Made by a program: the position numbers and the translations under genes. From assembly GCA_030146155.1 (NCBI GenBank), contig JASLCF010000133.1, positions 1 through 26,882 on the forward strand: DNA of 26,882 nt, in the 5' to 3' direction. Below, one piece after another: positions 16,215 through 23,402 of the stretch (position 1 is the stretch's first letter; each line of letters starts with the position of its first letter). A model generated the notes under the pieces. The model had not been told where the DNA came from and made no database searches. It saw only the letters and a program-made list of their open reading frames with translations. The DNA is from Savagea sp. GTDB taxonomy: Bacteria > Bacillota > Bacilli > Bacillales_A > Planococcaceae.

Positions 16215-17465
16215 TTAATTCATTACTTTTATTTTTACACGTTTACGACCCCAACTATAGGCTTGTTGTTTCGTTTGCATTAAAACGTCGATACGATTTC
16301 CCTTAATCGCACCACCCGTATCTCCTGCAATTGCGTAACCATAGCCCTCCACCCATACTTTAGTTCCTAATGGAATTTTTCGAGGATCGACCGCAATTAA
16401 TTTCAAATTTGGATTTGCACGCAAGTTAATTCCTGCTGCAGAAATTCCCGAACATCCTGTACAGTAAGGTGTATAAGCAGTAGCTTCAACATAGTATTCT
16501 TTACCACCTGTTGGTGCTGCGTTATCTCGAGATACAGTTACTTTATTATTCCCCTTAGCTACTGATTGTGATTGAGCTGGTTGAACGGCTTTGGCTGCCT
16601 CTTTTGTTCCTATAGCAACTACTTTTGATTGTGGTTGAGTGACTACTTCTTCTGAAATCACTTTACGTTCTACTTCTTTTCCGTTTTTTACAACTACTTC
16701 GTATTTTTTGACAATTGTACCTTTTTTACCTTCTTTTAATACCTTTGTTTTACCTTTTGCAAGCGTACTATCTTTCTTCTCTTCTACTTCAAAATTCTTT
16801 GGTGTTTCTACTACTTCTTCTGATTTAACAATACGTGCAATAGACACTGTATGATTAGGCTCTAATACCGTTGACATTTCTGAGCCTTCTAATTTGTCTA
16901 ATTCTTTCAATTCAATAGATTCGCGCGCTAACAATTCTTGAACCGTTTGTTTTGTTGTCCAAACTTTCTTCTCTTGTGTCCCATCTAAAACTGTGACTTC
17001 AAATGCTTTGTTTACAACAATTTCATCTGTTACAGACTCTTCGAGACCTGGCTTTACTTCATCATGTTCTGTAACTTCAACTGCTAGATCATTAAGGATT
17101 TGACTCACTTTTTGCTTCGCTGTCATCACTTTTGTTTGTTCACCATCAACTGTCACGGCAACTTCTTGTGCCGCTACATAGTTCACAGCAAGACCATTTG
17201 TGATTTTAGTATCTGCAGCTGGTGTGATTAAATCTTCTTTCTGCAATTCTATATTTTGTTCTGCTAAGACATCTTCTACTGTAGTTGCATGTGTTCGAAC
17301 TTCTTCAGGTTCACCATTGATAGTTAATGCAACTGACTTTTTAGTCCCTTCAGTAAGAACGAGCACCATAACTCCAATAAAAACAACGGCGATTAGAGCA
17401 CCGATTATCTTTTGAGACATTGTTAATCCTTCGTTATGATTGCTCTTTGTGGCTTCATTTGACAT
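16215..17465 (-). CDS. yabE: YabE: Rpf/Sps-like cell-wall protein with DUF348, G5 and 3D domains
   Basis: This 416-residue protein has a single N-terminal hydrophobic segment (about 19-38) that acts as signal or anchor. Three DUF348 ubiquitin-like repeats (about 43-83, 101-142, 155-196) follow, then a G5 domain (about 210-288) and a linker. The C-terminal 3D domain (about 324-415) has the three aspartates D360, D382 (AGDTGG) and D393 (RIDV). 3D domains are lytic-transglycosylase-like folds, and the protein is likely a secreted peptidoglycan hydrolase related to resuscitation-promoting factors. AAAGGAGG precedes the ATG. It has its own near-consensus promoter with a palindrome over the -35, and its own terminator. 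In B. subtilis yabE is controlled by an ECF-sigma-driven antisense RNA; I see no equivalent here. Confidence 0.93.
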   Translation of the reverse strand: MSNEATKSNHNEGLTMSQKIIGALIAVVFIGVMVLVLTEGTKKSVALTINGEPEEVRTHATTVEDVLAEQNIELQKEDLITPAADTKITNGLAVNYVAAQEVAVTVDGEQTKVMTAKQKVSQILNDLAVEVTEHDEVKPGLEESVTDEIVVNKAFEVTVLDGTQEKKVWTTKQTVQELLARESIELKELDKLEGSEMSTVLEPNHTVSIARIVKSEEVVETPKNFEVEEKKDSTLAKGKTKVLKEGKKGTIVKKYEVVVKNGKEVERKVISEEVVTQPQSKVVAIGTKEAAKAVQPAQSQSVAKGNNKVTVSRDNAAPTGGKEYYVEATAYTPYCTGCSGISAAGINLRANPNLKLIAVDPRKIPLGTKVWVEGYGYAIAGDTGGAIKGNRIDVLMQTKQQAYSWGRKRVKIKVMN

Positions 17466-17495
17466 GAAATTTTTCCTCCTTTAATTACTCGAACG

Positions 17496-17524
17496 AGTAT
17501 ACAGACCTTCAATTCACTTGTCAA
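17496..17524 (-). promoter_or_regulatory. SigA promoter for yabE
   Basis: On the minus strand, TTGACA (17524-17519), a 17-base spacer and TATACT (17501-17496). The 5' UTR would be about 25 bases. The -35 lies inside the palindrome at 17518-17534. Confidence 0.85.
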
Positions 17525-17534
17525 CTATTGACAA
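17518..17534. repeat. Palindrome TTGTCAA-N3-TTGACAA over the yabE -35
   Basis: There is a perfect 7-3-7 inverted repeat (plus strand TTGTCAACTATTGACAA). One arm holds the -35 TTGACA of the yabE promoter; the other gives an identical TTGACA pointing into tatD. It could be an operator for a dimeric regulator. Confidence 0.6.
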
Positions 17535-17539
17535 TTTAT

Positions 17540-18307
17540 TCAAGTTAACGCAAAGATTTTCTCAGCGTTTCGTGTAGTTTGTTTAGCGACTTCTTCATAG
17601 GAGATGCCTTTTAGTTTTGCGATCTCTTCTGCGACTAACACTACATGCTTCGGCTCGTTTCTTTTTCCACGATAAGGATGAGGCGTTAAATAAGGAGCAT
17701 CTGTTTCTACTAATAAATGCTCTAACTCAATTTCTTCTGCTACCTTCTTAGGTTGTTTTGCATTTTTGAACGTGACAGGTCCACCTAAAGAGATCAAGAA
17801 ATTCATTGCAATACACTCTCGTGCAACTTCTACACTTCCTGTAAAACAGTGCATAATTCCACCAACAGTTGCAGCTTCTTCCTCTTTTAATATCCTAACA
17901 ACATCAGCTGTCGCTTCTCGATTATGGATAACGATTGGTAGATTTACTCGTTTAGCAAGTTGAATTTGCTTCCTGAACAATTGTTGTTGAACCTCTCGAG
18001 GTGACTTATCCCAGTAGTAATCAAGTCCCATCTCTCCAATTCCTACAACCTTCGGGTGACTTGCCAATGATTCTATCCAGTCTAATTCTTTTTGCGTACA
18101 ATCTATAGCATCTACTGGATGCCATCCAATTACTGCATAAATAAACGAATATGTCTCAGCTAGTTCGATTGCTCTTTCAATAGTCGGTGTATCGAAACCC
18201 ACAACAACCATGCGATTGACACCTGCACGTCTTGCACTTTCAATTACCTCTACTACATCTTCTTCATATTGTTCAGCATTTAAGTGAACATGTGTATCGA
18301 TTAACAT
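17540..18307 (-). CDS. tatD: TatD family metal-dependent deoxyribonuclease YabD
   Basis: This 255-residue TIM-barrel hydrolase has all metal ligands: DTHVHL at the N-terminus, the Glu in GEMGLDYYW, the His in VIHNREA, the His in MHCFTGS, and the Asp in ETDAPYLTPHPYRGKRNEP. TatD proteins act as 3'-5' DNases in repair or DNA turnover; the YabD substrate in vivo is not known. The ATG at 18307 is eight bases from GAGGAG and gives MLIDTHVHLN, matching B. subtilis; a GTG two codons earlier is less likely. It lies between metS and yabE as in Bacillus, but the 248-base gap upstream contains a terminator, a direct repeat and a WalR-like box. Confidence 0.95.
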   Translation of the reverse strand: MLIDTHVHLNAEQYEEDVVEVIESARRAGVNRMVVVGFDTPTIERAIELAETYSFIYAVIGWHPVDAIDCTQKELDWIESLASHPKVVGIGEMGLDYYWDKSPREVQQQLFRKQIQLAKRVNLPIVIHNREATADVVRILKEEEAATVGGIMHCFTGSVEVARECIAMNFLISLGGPVTFKNAKQPKKVAEEIELEHLLVETDAPYLTPHPYRGKRNEPKHVVLVAEEIAKLKGISYEEVAKQTTRNAEKIFALT

Positions 18308-18332
18308 TGGCACAACTCCTCACGGTAAATTA

Positions 18333-18338
18333 ATAATA
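18333..18338 (-). promoter_or_regulatory. Possible -10 for tatD
   Basis: The minus strand has TATTAT at 18338-18333. The hexamer 17 bases upstream is TAATTA, a poor -35, as is common at activator-dependent promoters. The WalR-like box is centred about 50 bases upstream of the implied start. Confidence 0.35.
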
Positions 18339-18369
18339 GCACTCTATATATTTCATAATTAACATTCAT

Positions 18370-18386
18370 ATTACAATTACATTACA
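18370..18386 (-). promoter_or_regulatory. WalR (YycF)-like box upstream of tatD-yabE
   Basis: The minus strand reads TGTAATGTAATTGTAAT, that is TGTAAT-N5-TGTAAT, an exact fit to the known WalR consensus TGTWAH-N5-TGTWAH. WalR controls cell-wall hydrolases in Bacilli, and yabE, two genes down, encodes one. Confidence 0.5.
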
Positions 18387-18421
18387 ATCTTTTTCTTTTT
18401 GACATATTTTCTGTACGTTAG

Positions 18422-18441
18422 TTGTGAAACTCTTGTGAAAC
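18422..18441. repeat. Direct repeat TTGTGAAAC x2, 11-base period
   Basis: TTGTGAAAC at 18422-18430 and again at 18433-18441, separated by TC, so both copies lie on the same face of the helix. They are in the metS-tatD gap about 36 bases from the WalR-like box. Confidence 0.55.
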
Positions 18442-18507
18442 ATTGCAATCTCAGCATTTATCTAGTTTATTTTAATTTGTCTGAATATTCTGTTATATTA
18501 CATATTA

Positions 18508-18548
18508 AATAAAACCTTGTTAATTTAATGACTCATTAACAAGGTTTT
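18508..18548 (-). terminator. Terminator after metS
   Basis: Minus-strand AAAACCTTGTTAAT (18548-18535) pairs with ATTAACAAGGTTTT (18524-18511), fourteen pairs with a ten-base loop, followed by AT-rich sequence. Confidence 0.8.
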
Positions 18549-18555
18549 TATTCAT

Positions 18556-20505
18556 TTATTTGATTTTCGAACCATTTTCTACTGAAGAATCAATTGTAAC
18601 GACCTGAAGTTTGCCATCTGTTTCAGATGATAAAATCATTCCTTCTGACCATTCTCCGCGCAATTTAACTCGTTTTAGATTTGTAACAACAGCGACTTTT
18701 TTACCTATTAACTCTTCTGGTGAATAGTGCTCGGCAATACCGGAAAGTACTTGACGCTGCTCGTCCCCTAAGTCTAATTGGAACTTTAATAGTTTGTCTG
18801 CTTTAGGTACGCGTTCACAAGCAAGCACTTCTGCTACTTTTAATTCTATTTGGTTAAATACATCAATTGTGATTTCATTATCTTCCGACTCTTCTTTTGT
18901 TTCTTCTTTCATTTCATTCGGTGCAGTAATCGCCATCTGCTCTTTGATATACTGTACTTCATCTTCTACTTCTAGACGTGGGAAAATAGGAACGCCTTTA
19001 GCGATGACTTGTGTAGACTCAGGTATTTGATTCTCTTTCGCTAATGACTCCCAATCCATTGCTTCTGTTGCTAATCCTAATTGCTCAAAAATAGATTGAG
19101 GAGCTCTTGTCAAAATAGGTTGTACTAAAATAGCAATATTGCGTAATGAATCTGCTAAATGATACATAACGGAAGCTAGTTTTGAATGACTTGCTTCCTC
19201 TTTAGCTAGAACCCATGGTGCTGTTTCATCAATATACTTATTCGTTCTTGAAACTAGAGACCATACAATTTGTAAAACATTATGAAACTCCATATGATCC
19301 ATTTTTTCTTCATATACCTTTACAGTTTCTTCTATTTTAAGACGCAAGCTCGCATCAAATTCAGTGGCCTCTAAATTTTTCGTAGGAATTACGCCATCAA
19401 AATATTTGTTAATCATAGAAACTGTTCGATTTAGTAAGTTTCCTAAATCATTTGAAAGGTCAGCATTTGTACGTTCAACAAATGTTTCAGGTGAAAATAC
19501 ACCATCTTGACCGAACGGTAATTCACGAAGTAAGAAATAGCGAGTTGCGTCTAGTCCGTAACGATCAACTAACATATCAGGATAGACGACATTCCCTTTT
19601 GATTTAGACATTTTTCCATCTTTCATCATAATAAAGCCATGAGCAAATACTTTTTTAGGCAATGGCAAATCGAGTGCCATTAAAAAGATTGGCCAATAAA
19701 TCGTATGGAAACGGACTATATCTTTTCCGACCACATGAACATCAGCTGGCCAGTACTTATTAAATAATGTTTCATCATCATTACCATAACCTAATGCAGT
19801 GATATAGTTGGTCAACGCATCCACCCATACATAAATAACATGTTTCGGATCTCCAGGGACTTTTACTCCCCAATCAAAGGACATACGCGATACAGACAAA
19901 TCTTCTAAGCCCGGCTTAATGAAGTTATTAATCATTTCATTTTTTCGTGATTCGGGCTCGATAAACTCAGGATGTTCATCGTAATAAGCTAGTAAACGAT
20001 CTGCGTACTTACTCATGCGGAAGAAATAAGACTCTTCTTTGACTTGTTGTACAGGTCGATTACAGTCTGGACAATTTCCATCGACTAGGTCACTCTCTTT
20101 AAAGTATGACTCGCAAGGAATACACTTCCAACCTTCATATTCATCTTTATAAATATCGCCATTGTCCATGAATTTTTTAAAGATTTTCTCTACCATCTCT
20201 TCATGACGAGGTTCAGTTGTACGAATAAAGTCATCATAAGTAATATCCATTTTTGCCCATAAATCTTTTGCTATTTGTGCCAAATGATCTACGTGAGCTT
20301 GTGGTGTCTTACCTTCTTCTTCAGCTTTTTCTTGAATTTTCTGACCATGTTCATCCATTCCTGTAAGGAATCGAACATCATAGCCTCTCAACCTTTTATA
20401 GCGTGCTGTTGCATCTGCAGCAATTGTTGTGTAAGCTGTACCAATATGAAATTTCCCACTTGGAAAATAAATTGGTGTCGTAATGTAAAAAGTTTCTTTT
20501 GTCAT
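18556..20505 (-). CDS. metS: Methionyl-tRNA synthetase
   Basis: This 649-residue class I synthetase charges tRNA-Met. The HIGH-like motif is FHIGT (19-23), and the zinc knuckle CxxC-x13-CxxC is at C128, C131, C145 and C148. KMSKS lies near residue 300 (DGKMSKSKGN), followed by a helical anticodon-binding domain. A C-terminal Arc1p-like tRNA-binding domain (about 547-649) is linked by an acidic segment. GGAGG is upstream of the ATG. The 300-base divergent gap to abrB carries a strong promoter (20649-20677), giving a leader of about 137 bases. I see no T-box specifier structure or T-box sequence in that leader. Confidence 0.97.
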   Translation of the reverse strand: MTKETFYITTPIYFPSGKFHIGTAYTTIAADATARYKRLRGYDVRFLTGMDEHGQKIQEKAEEEGKTPQAHVDHLAQIAKDLWAKMDITYDDFIRTTEPRHEEMVEKIFKKFMDNGDIYKDEYEGWKCIPCESYFKESDLVDGNCPDCNRPVQQVKEESYFFRMSKYADRLLAYYDEHPEFIEPESRKNEMINNFIKPGLEDLSVSRMSFDWGVKVPGDPKHVIYVWVDALTNYITALGYGNDDETLFNKYWPADVHVVGKDIVRFHTIYWPIFLMALDLPLPKKVFAHGFIMMKDGKMSKSKGNVVYPDMLVDRYGLDATRYFLLRELPFGQDGVFSPETFVERTNADLSNDLGNLLNRTVSMINKYFDGVIPTKNLEATEFDASLRLKIEETVKVYEEKMDHMEFHNVLQIVWSLVSRTNKYIDETAPWVLAKEEASHSKLASVMYHLADSLRNIAILVQPILTRAPQSIFEQLGLATEAMDWESLAKENQIPESTQVIAKGVPIFPRLEVEDEVQYIKEQMAITAPNEMKEETKEESEDNEITIDVFNQIELKVAEVLACERVPKADKLLKFQLDLGDEQRQVLSGIAEHYSPEELIGKKVAVVTNLKRVKLRGEWSEGMILSSETDGKLQVVTIDSSVENGSKIK

Positions 20506-20540
20506 TTACTTGACCTCCAAAATTTTTATTGCTATTACTT

Positions 20541-20546
20541 ATTATA
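20541..20546 (-). promoter_or_regulatory. Possible second -10 for metS
   Basis: There is a perfect minus-strand TATAAT (20546-20541), but no recognisable -35 17 bases upstream and no TGn extension. It may be chance in AT-rich DNA. Confidence 0.25.
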
Positions 20547-20648
20547 CCTCTTTTAAAAGATAAGCGTTACCATTCATCATTTTTTCAATTTAGCTATTTT
20601 TTTAACATTTTACAGTGAAATTCTTTTACTTTTCTCACAAATAAAGGT

Positions 20649-20677
20649 ATTATATAACTTGTAGCTATTTTTATCAA
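20649..20677 (-). promoter_or_regulatory. SigA promoter for metS
   Basis: On the minus strand, TTGATA (20677-20672), a 17-base spacer and TATAAT (20654-20649). Confidence 0.75.
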
Positions 20678-20747
20678 AAAAGAACTACTATATTATTATA
20701 GATATGAAAAGGTCTCGATATTATACTCGAAGTCATTGTTTTCACTC

Positions 20748-20753
20748 TATAAT
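20748..20753 (+). promoter_or_regulatory. Probable -10 of the abrB promoter
   Basis: There is a perfect TATAAT with ATGACA following, 52 bases before the abrB ATG. The -35 position (ACTCGA) is poor. The surrounding AT-rich DNA would suit AbrB autoregulation, which is known in B. subtilis. Confidence 0.4.
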
Positions 20754-20805
20754 GACAAGATAGCATGTACATTCAATCATAATTAAAATAGGAGGAATTC
20801 TTGTC

Positions 20806-21081
20806 ATGAAATCAACAGGTATTGTAAGAAAAGTTGACGAATTAGGAAGAGTAGTTATTCCAATCGAGTTGCGCCGTACTTTAGGTATCGATCAAAAAGA
20901 CGCATTAGAAATCTACGTCGACGATGATAAAATCATCTTAAAAAAATATATGCCAAACATGACTTGTTCAGTAACAGGTGAAGTATCAGATGAAAATTAT
21001 CGTCTGAACGATGGTAACCTTATTTTGAGCAAAGAAGGCGCTAAGATTTTAATCGAAGAAATCGAACGCAAAATGAAGTAA
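20806..21081 (+). CDS. abrB: Transition-state regulator AbrB
   Basis: This 91-residue protein has an N-terminal swapped-hairpin AbrB DNA-binding domain (about 1-50: MKSTGIVRKVDELGRVVIPIE, LEIYVDDDKIILKKY) and a C-terminal multimerisation domain (NLILSKEGAKILIEEI). The N-terminus is nearly identical to B. subtilis AbrB. It is a global repressor of post-exponential genes that binds AT-rich DNA. GGAGG lies ten bases before the ATG. It is the only plus-strand protein gene here, divergent from metS and convergent with rsmI, the same arrangement as in B. subtilis. In sporulating relatives abrB is repressed by Spo0A; I did not find a clear 0A box (TGNCGAA) upstream. Confidence 0.95.
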   Translation: MKSTGIVRKVDELGRVVIPIELRRTLGIDQKDALEIYVDDDKIILKKYMPNMTCSVTGEVSDENYRLNDGNLILSKEGAKILIEEIERKMK

Positions 21082-21084
21082 TTG

Positions 21085-21110
21085 AAAATCCAGTGCATAC
21101 TGGATTTTTT
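21085..21110 (+). terminator. Terminator shared by convergent abrB and rsmI
   Basis: AAAATCCAGT (21085-21094), loop GCAT, ACTGGATTTT (21099-21108) and continuing T on the plus strand. It lies between the two convergent stop codons, so it may act in both directions, but the minus-strand T run is short. Confidence 0.8.
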
Positions 21111-21976
21111 TATATTTCATGATATATTGCGTAAATATCTCTCCGACTCATATTTCTCTCAACTGCTACTTCTCTCATGGCAGCTTTAGGTTTCAATTTC
21201 TTCATCTGAACTAATTGATCCACATGTTCTACAATAGTCAAGGACTCCCACCATACTTGTGGTTGTTCTACTTCTGAACCATCTGAACCTTCGATTAAAA
21301 CTACAAATTCTCCCCGTATCTCATGATGGTGTAACCATTCTAGAATATCTTGAGCTGTTCCACGAATAAATTGCTCATACTTCTTCGTCAATTCACGTGC
21401 TAATACTATTTTTCTTTTTCCTCCTGTTAAATCTGAGATGGATTGAACAGTTTCTTTAATGCGATGAGGTGACTCGTAAAAAATCAATGTTTCAGGATAC
21501 GTCAATACTCTGAGTAATTGCTCTTCTCTTTCTTTTTTTCCTCTATCTAAAAAACCAAAGAAATAAAAAGGTTGTGGAGAAAGGCCTGATGCAATCAATC
21601 CTGTGAGAGCTGCATTCGCTCCTGGAAGAGGGGTTACTTTTATGCCCGCATTAATTGCTTTTTGAACTACGATTACACCAGGATCGGAAATACAAGGCAT
21701 ACCTGCATCACTAATAATCGCTATATCTTCTCCATTTTCTAGTCGTTTGATTAATTCATCACTTTTATCAAACTCATTATGTTCATGCAGAGGGATAAGT
21801 GGTGTAGTAATGTCAAAATGATTGCATAACTTAATACTATTTCTTGTATCTTCTGCCGCAATCGCATCTACTTCTGCTAAGATACGGATAGCTCTAAACG
21901 TCATATCTTCTAAATTTCCTATGGGAGTGGGGACTAAATAAAGAATTCCTTGTTCCTTTATTCTTTCATCTGGCAC
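21110..21976 (-). CDS. rsmI: 16S rRNA 2'-O-methyltransferase RsmI
   Basis: This 288-residue SAM-dependent enzyme of the tetrapyrrole-methylase fold methylates the 2'-O of C1402 in 16S rRNA at the P site. Landmarks are LYLVPTPIGNLEDMTFRA, AAEDTRNSIKL, ISDAGMPCISDPG and PGANAALTGL. A short C-terminal helical domain (KPKAAMREVAVERNMSRRDIY) is typical of Firmicutes RsmI. The start is GTG at 21974-21976, preceded by AAAGGAG. It overlaps the end of yazA by eleven bases, so the two are cotranslated. Confidence 0.95.
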   Translation of the reverse strand: MPDERIKEQGILYLVPTPIGNLEDMTFRAIRILAEVDAIAAEDTRNSIKLCNHFDITTPLIPLHEHNEFDKSDELIKRLENGEDIAIISDAGMPCISDPGVIVVQKAINAGIKVTPLPGANAALTGLIASGLSPQPFYFFGFLDRGKKEREEQLLRVLTYPETLIFYESPHRIKETVQSISDLTGGKRKIVLARELTKKYEQFIRGTAQDILEWLHHHEIRGEFVVLIEGSDGSEVEQPQVWWESLTIVEHVDQLVQMKKLKPKAAMREVAVERNMSRRDIYAIYHEI

Positions 21977-22235
21977 GACAATTCATCTCCTTTATATACT
22001 GATTCTTTTTCTTTCTTGGCCACTGTTTAAACTCATATTCTTTTTGCATAGCTATTCTTTTAGATTCAAAAACCTCGAAGTGAATGCATTCTACTGGCAA
22101 TCTTCCTCTTGTATACTTAGCACCTTTTCCACTATTATGTGTTGAAATTCTAGCTTCTAAGTCATTTGTGTATCCGGCATACAGTGTATCATCTACACAT
22201 TTTAAAACATAAAAAAAATGTTTATTCTTTTCCAA
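21966..22235 (-). CDS. yazA: GIY-YIG domain protein YazA (UPF0213)
   Basis: This 89-residue, stand-alone GIY-YIG domain starts FFYVLKCVDDTLYAGYTNDLEARI (motif in variant form YVL...YAGYT) and has the conserved Arg-containing helix and HNSGKGAKYTRGR. The fold is a nuclease, but the cellular substrate of this family is not established. It starts with TTG, overlapping the trmN6 stop by 14 bases; AAGGTG lies about seven bases upstream inside trmN6. Its position between trmN6 and rsmI is conserved in Bacillales. Confidence 0.9.
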   Translation of the reverse strand: MEKNKHFFYVLKCVDDTLYAGYTNDLEARISTHNSGKGAKYTRGRLPVECIHFEVFESKRIAMQKEYEFKQWPRKKKNQYIKEMNCRAR

Positions 22236-22962
22236 AGAGTAGCACCTTCAATTCTTTTGTATATTCTCCTACATCATCATAAACAAAATAAGGTGCTTCT
22301 ACCTTAAGATCTTTTTTTCCATCTTTAATCGCTTCTATTAAAAGGATATTTGCTTCTTTACCCTCTTTTGGATGAACAAGTTGAATTCGTTTAGGTTCTA
22401 AACGATACTTTCTCATCAATTCAATAAAATCCGCTAAACGACTTGGACGATGAACAAATACGGCTTTTCCACCCTGCTTTAACAATTGGCTTGCTGATTG
22501 AATAGCTTGTTCCAAAGTAAGCTCAATTTCATGACGAGCAAGTGCAAGATGAATATTTTCATTCTTTATACTTTTTTCATGCTTTTCAAAATAAGGCGGG
22601 TTACAAAGTACAGCATCATATTGCTCAACACCTAATTGATGAGCTATCCCAATCACATTCGCATGCACCATTTCTATTTGGTGTTCTAGTTTATTATAAG
22701 TAATACTTCTCCTTGCCATGTCTACCAATCGCTCTTGTAACTCTACTCCAATAATTTTAGACTTTGTTCGTGCACTTAAAAAAAGTGGAATGACACCATT
22801 TCCACTACATAAGTCAACGATTTGCCTATTTTCTTTCAAAGGAATAGAAGCGAAGCGAGCAAGCAAAACCGCATCCAAAGAAAAAGAGAAGACAGATGGG
22901 CTTTGAATAATTCTTAAGTTTTCTGCTAATAAATAATCTAGTCTTTCGTCTCCTACTAACAT
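22222..22962 (-). CDS. trmN6: tRNA1(Val) (adenine37-N6)-methyltransferase, YabB/TrmN6
   Basis: This 246-residue Rossmann methyltransferase has the SAM loop VDLCSGNGVIPLFL (about residues 49-62) and the N6-adenine catalytic motif CNPPYF. Family members methylate A37 of tRNA-Val; the substrate in this organism is inferred. AGAAGGGTGAAG lies upstream of the ATG. The terminator after yabA ends only 26 bases before the start, leaving no room for a standard promoter. It opens the overlapping set trmN6-yazA-rsmI. Confidence 0.92.
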   Translation of the reverse strand: MLVGDERLDYLLAENLRIIQSPSVFSFSLDAVLLARFASIPLKENRQIVDLCSGNGVIPLFLSARTKSKIIGVELQERLVDMARRSITYNKLEHQIEMVHANVIGIAHQLGVEQYDAVLCNPPYFEKHEKSIKNENIHLALARHEIELTLEQAIQSASQLLKQGGKAVFVHRPSRLADFIELMRKYRLEPKRIQLVHPKEGKEANILLIEAIKDGKKDLKVEAPYFVYDDVGEYTKELKVLLFGKE

Positions 22963-22988
22963 TTACTTCACCCTTCTATTTCATCAAT

Positions 22989-23021
22989 AAAAAGAGCTGC
23001 CTATTCATAGGACAGCTCTTT
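22989..23021 (-). terminator. Terminator between yabA and trmN6
   Basis: On the minus strand AAAGAGCTG and CCTA arms pair with TAGG and CAGCTCTTT (one-base bulge), with a four-base loop and five T. The stem begins directly at the yabA stop codon. Confidence 0.8.
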
Positions 23022-23365
23022 TAGCCTTGTTGTTTATTCAAAAATGATAAACAAAATAAACAGTCATCACCTTGTCTACTACTGCCATAATGAACGTTAC
23101 ACACATGATACCCTTCTTCATAGAGGCGAGATAAATTATCTACCCCTTCTCCAACATCCCCTGTTTTCTTAGCTACTCCGTCTGCTGACCTTTCAGCGTC
23201 TAATACTTGAAGGCGATCTCTCAAATGATGATTCTCGAGCAAAAGTGTATGATTCTCTTCTGTCATTTTTGCAACATGACCAATAATCTCAGCAAACTGT
23301 TCTTGCATCTGCTGTAATTGCTGTTCAAATTCCATTACACGATCTAAAAAGTTTTTATCTTTCAA
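23021..23365 (-). CDS. yabA: Replication initiation control protein YabA
   Basis: This 114-residue protein has an N-terminal leucine-zipper-like coiled coil (about 1-60: FLDRVMEFEQQLQQMQEQF, ENHTLLLENHHLRDRL), a variable linker and a C-terminal zinc-binding module (YHVCNVHYG...CLFCLSFL). YabA tetramers bind DnaA and the sliding clamp DnaN to restrain initiation. The start is TTG at 23365: GAGGTG lies six bases upstream, and the protein then begins MKDKNFLDRV, matching B. subtilis in length; a longer frame to 23422 adds unconserved basic sequence and overlaps ricT. It sits between ricT and a terminator. Confidence 0.92.
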   Translation of the reverse strand: MKDKNFLDRVMEFEQQLQQMQEQFAEIIGHVAKMTEENHTLLLENHHLRDRLQVLDAERSADGVAKKTGDVGEGVDNLSRLYEEGYHVCNVHYGSSRQGDDCLFCLSFLNKQQG

Positions 23366-23402
23366 TGCTGCCACCTCATTATTTTTTCGATAGGCAATCT
23401 TT

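Noticed and set aside
16639..17415. Plus-strand frames inside yabE, considered as products of an antisense transcript
   Set aside because: They are Ser/Thr-rich mirror frames of repetitive yabE coding sequence, with no ribosome-binding site or promoter seen. B. subtilis yabE antisense RNA is non-coding in any case.
18424..18460. ECF-sigma promoter on the plus strand (TGAAAC -35) that might drive an antisense or small RNA
   Set aside because: Two TGAAAC motifs exist, but no CGTC/CGTA -10 occurs at 16-17 bases downstream.
20506..20642. T-box or SAM riboswitch in the metS leader
   Set aside because: The leader of about 137 bases has no T-box conserved sequence, no terminator/antiterminator pair and no S-box features.
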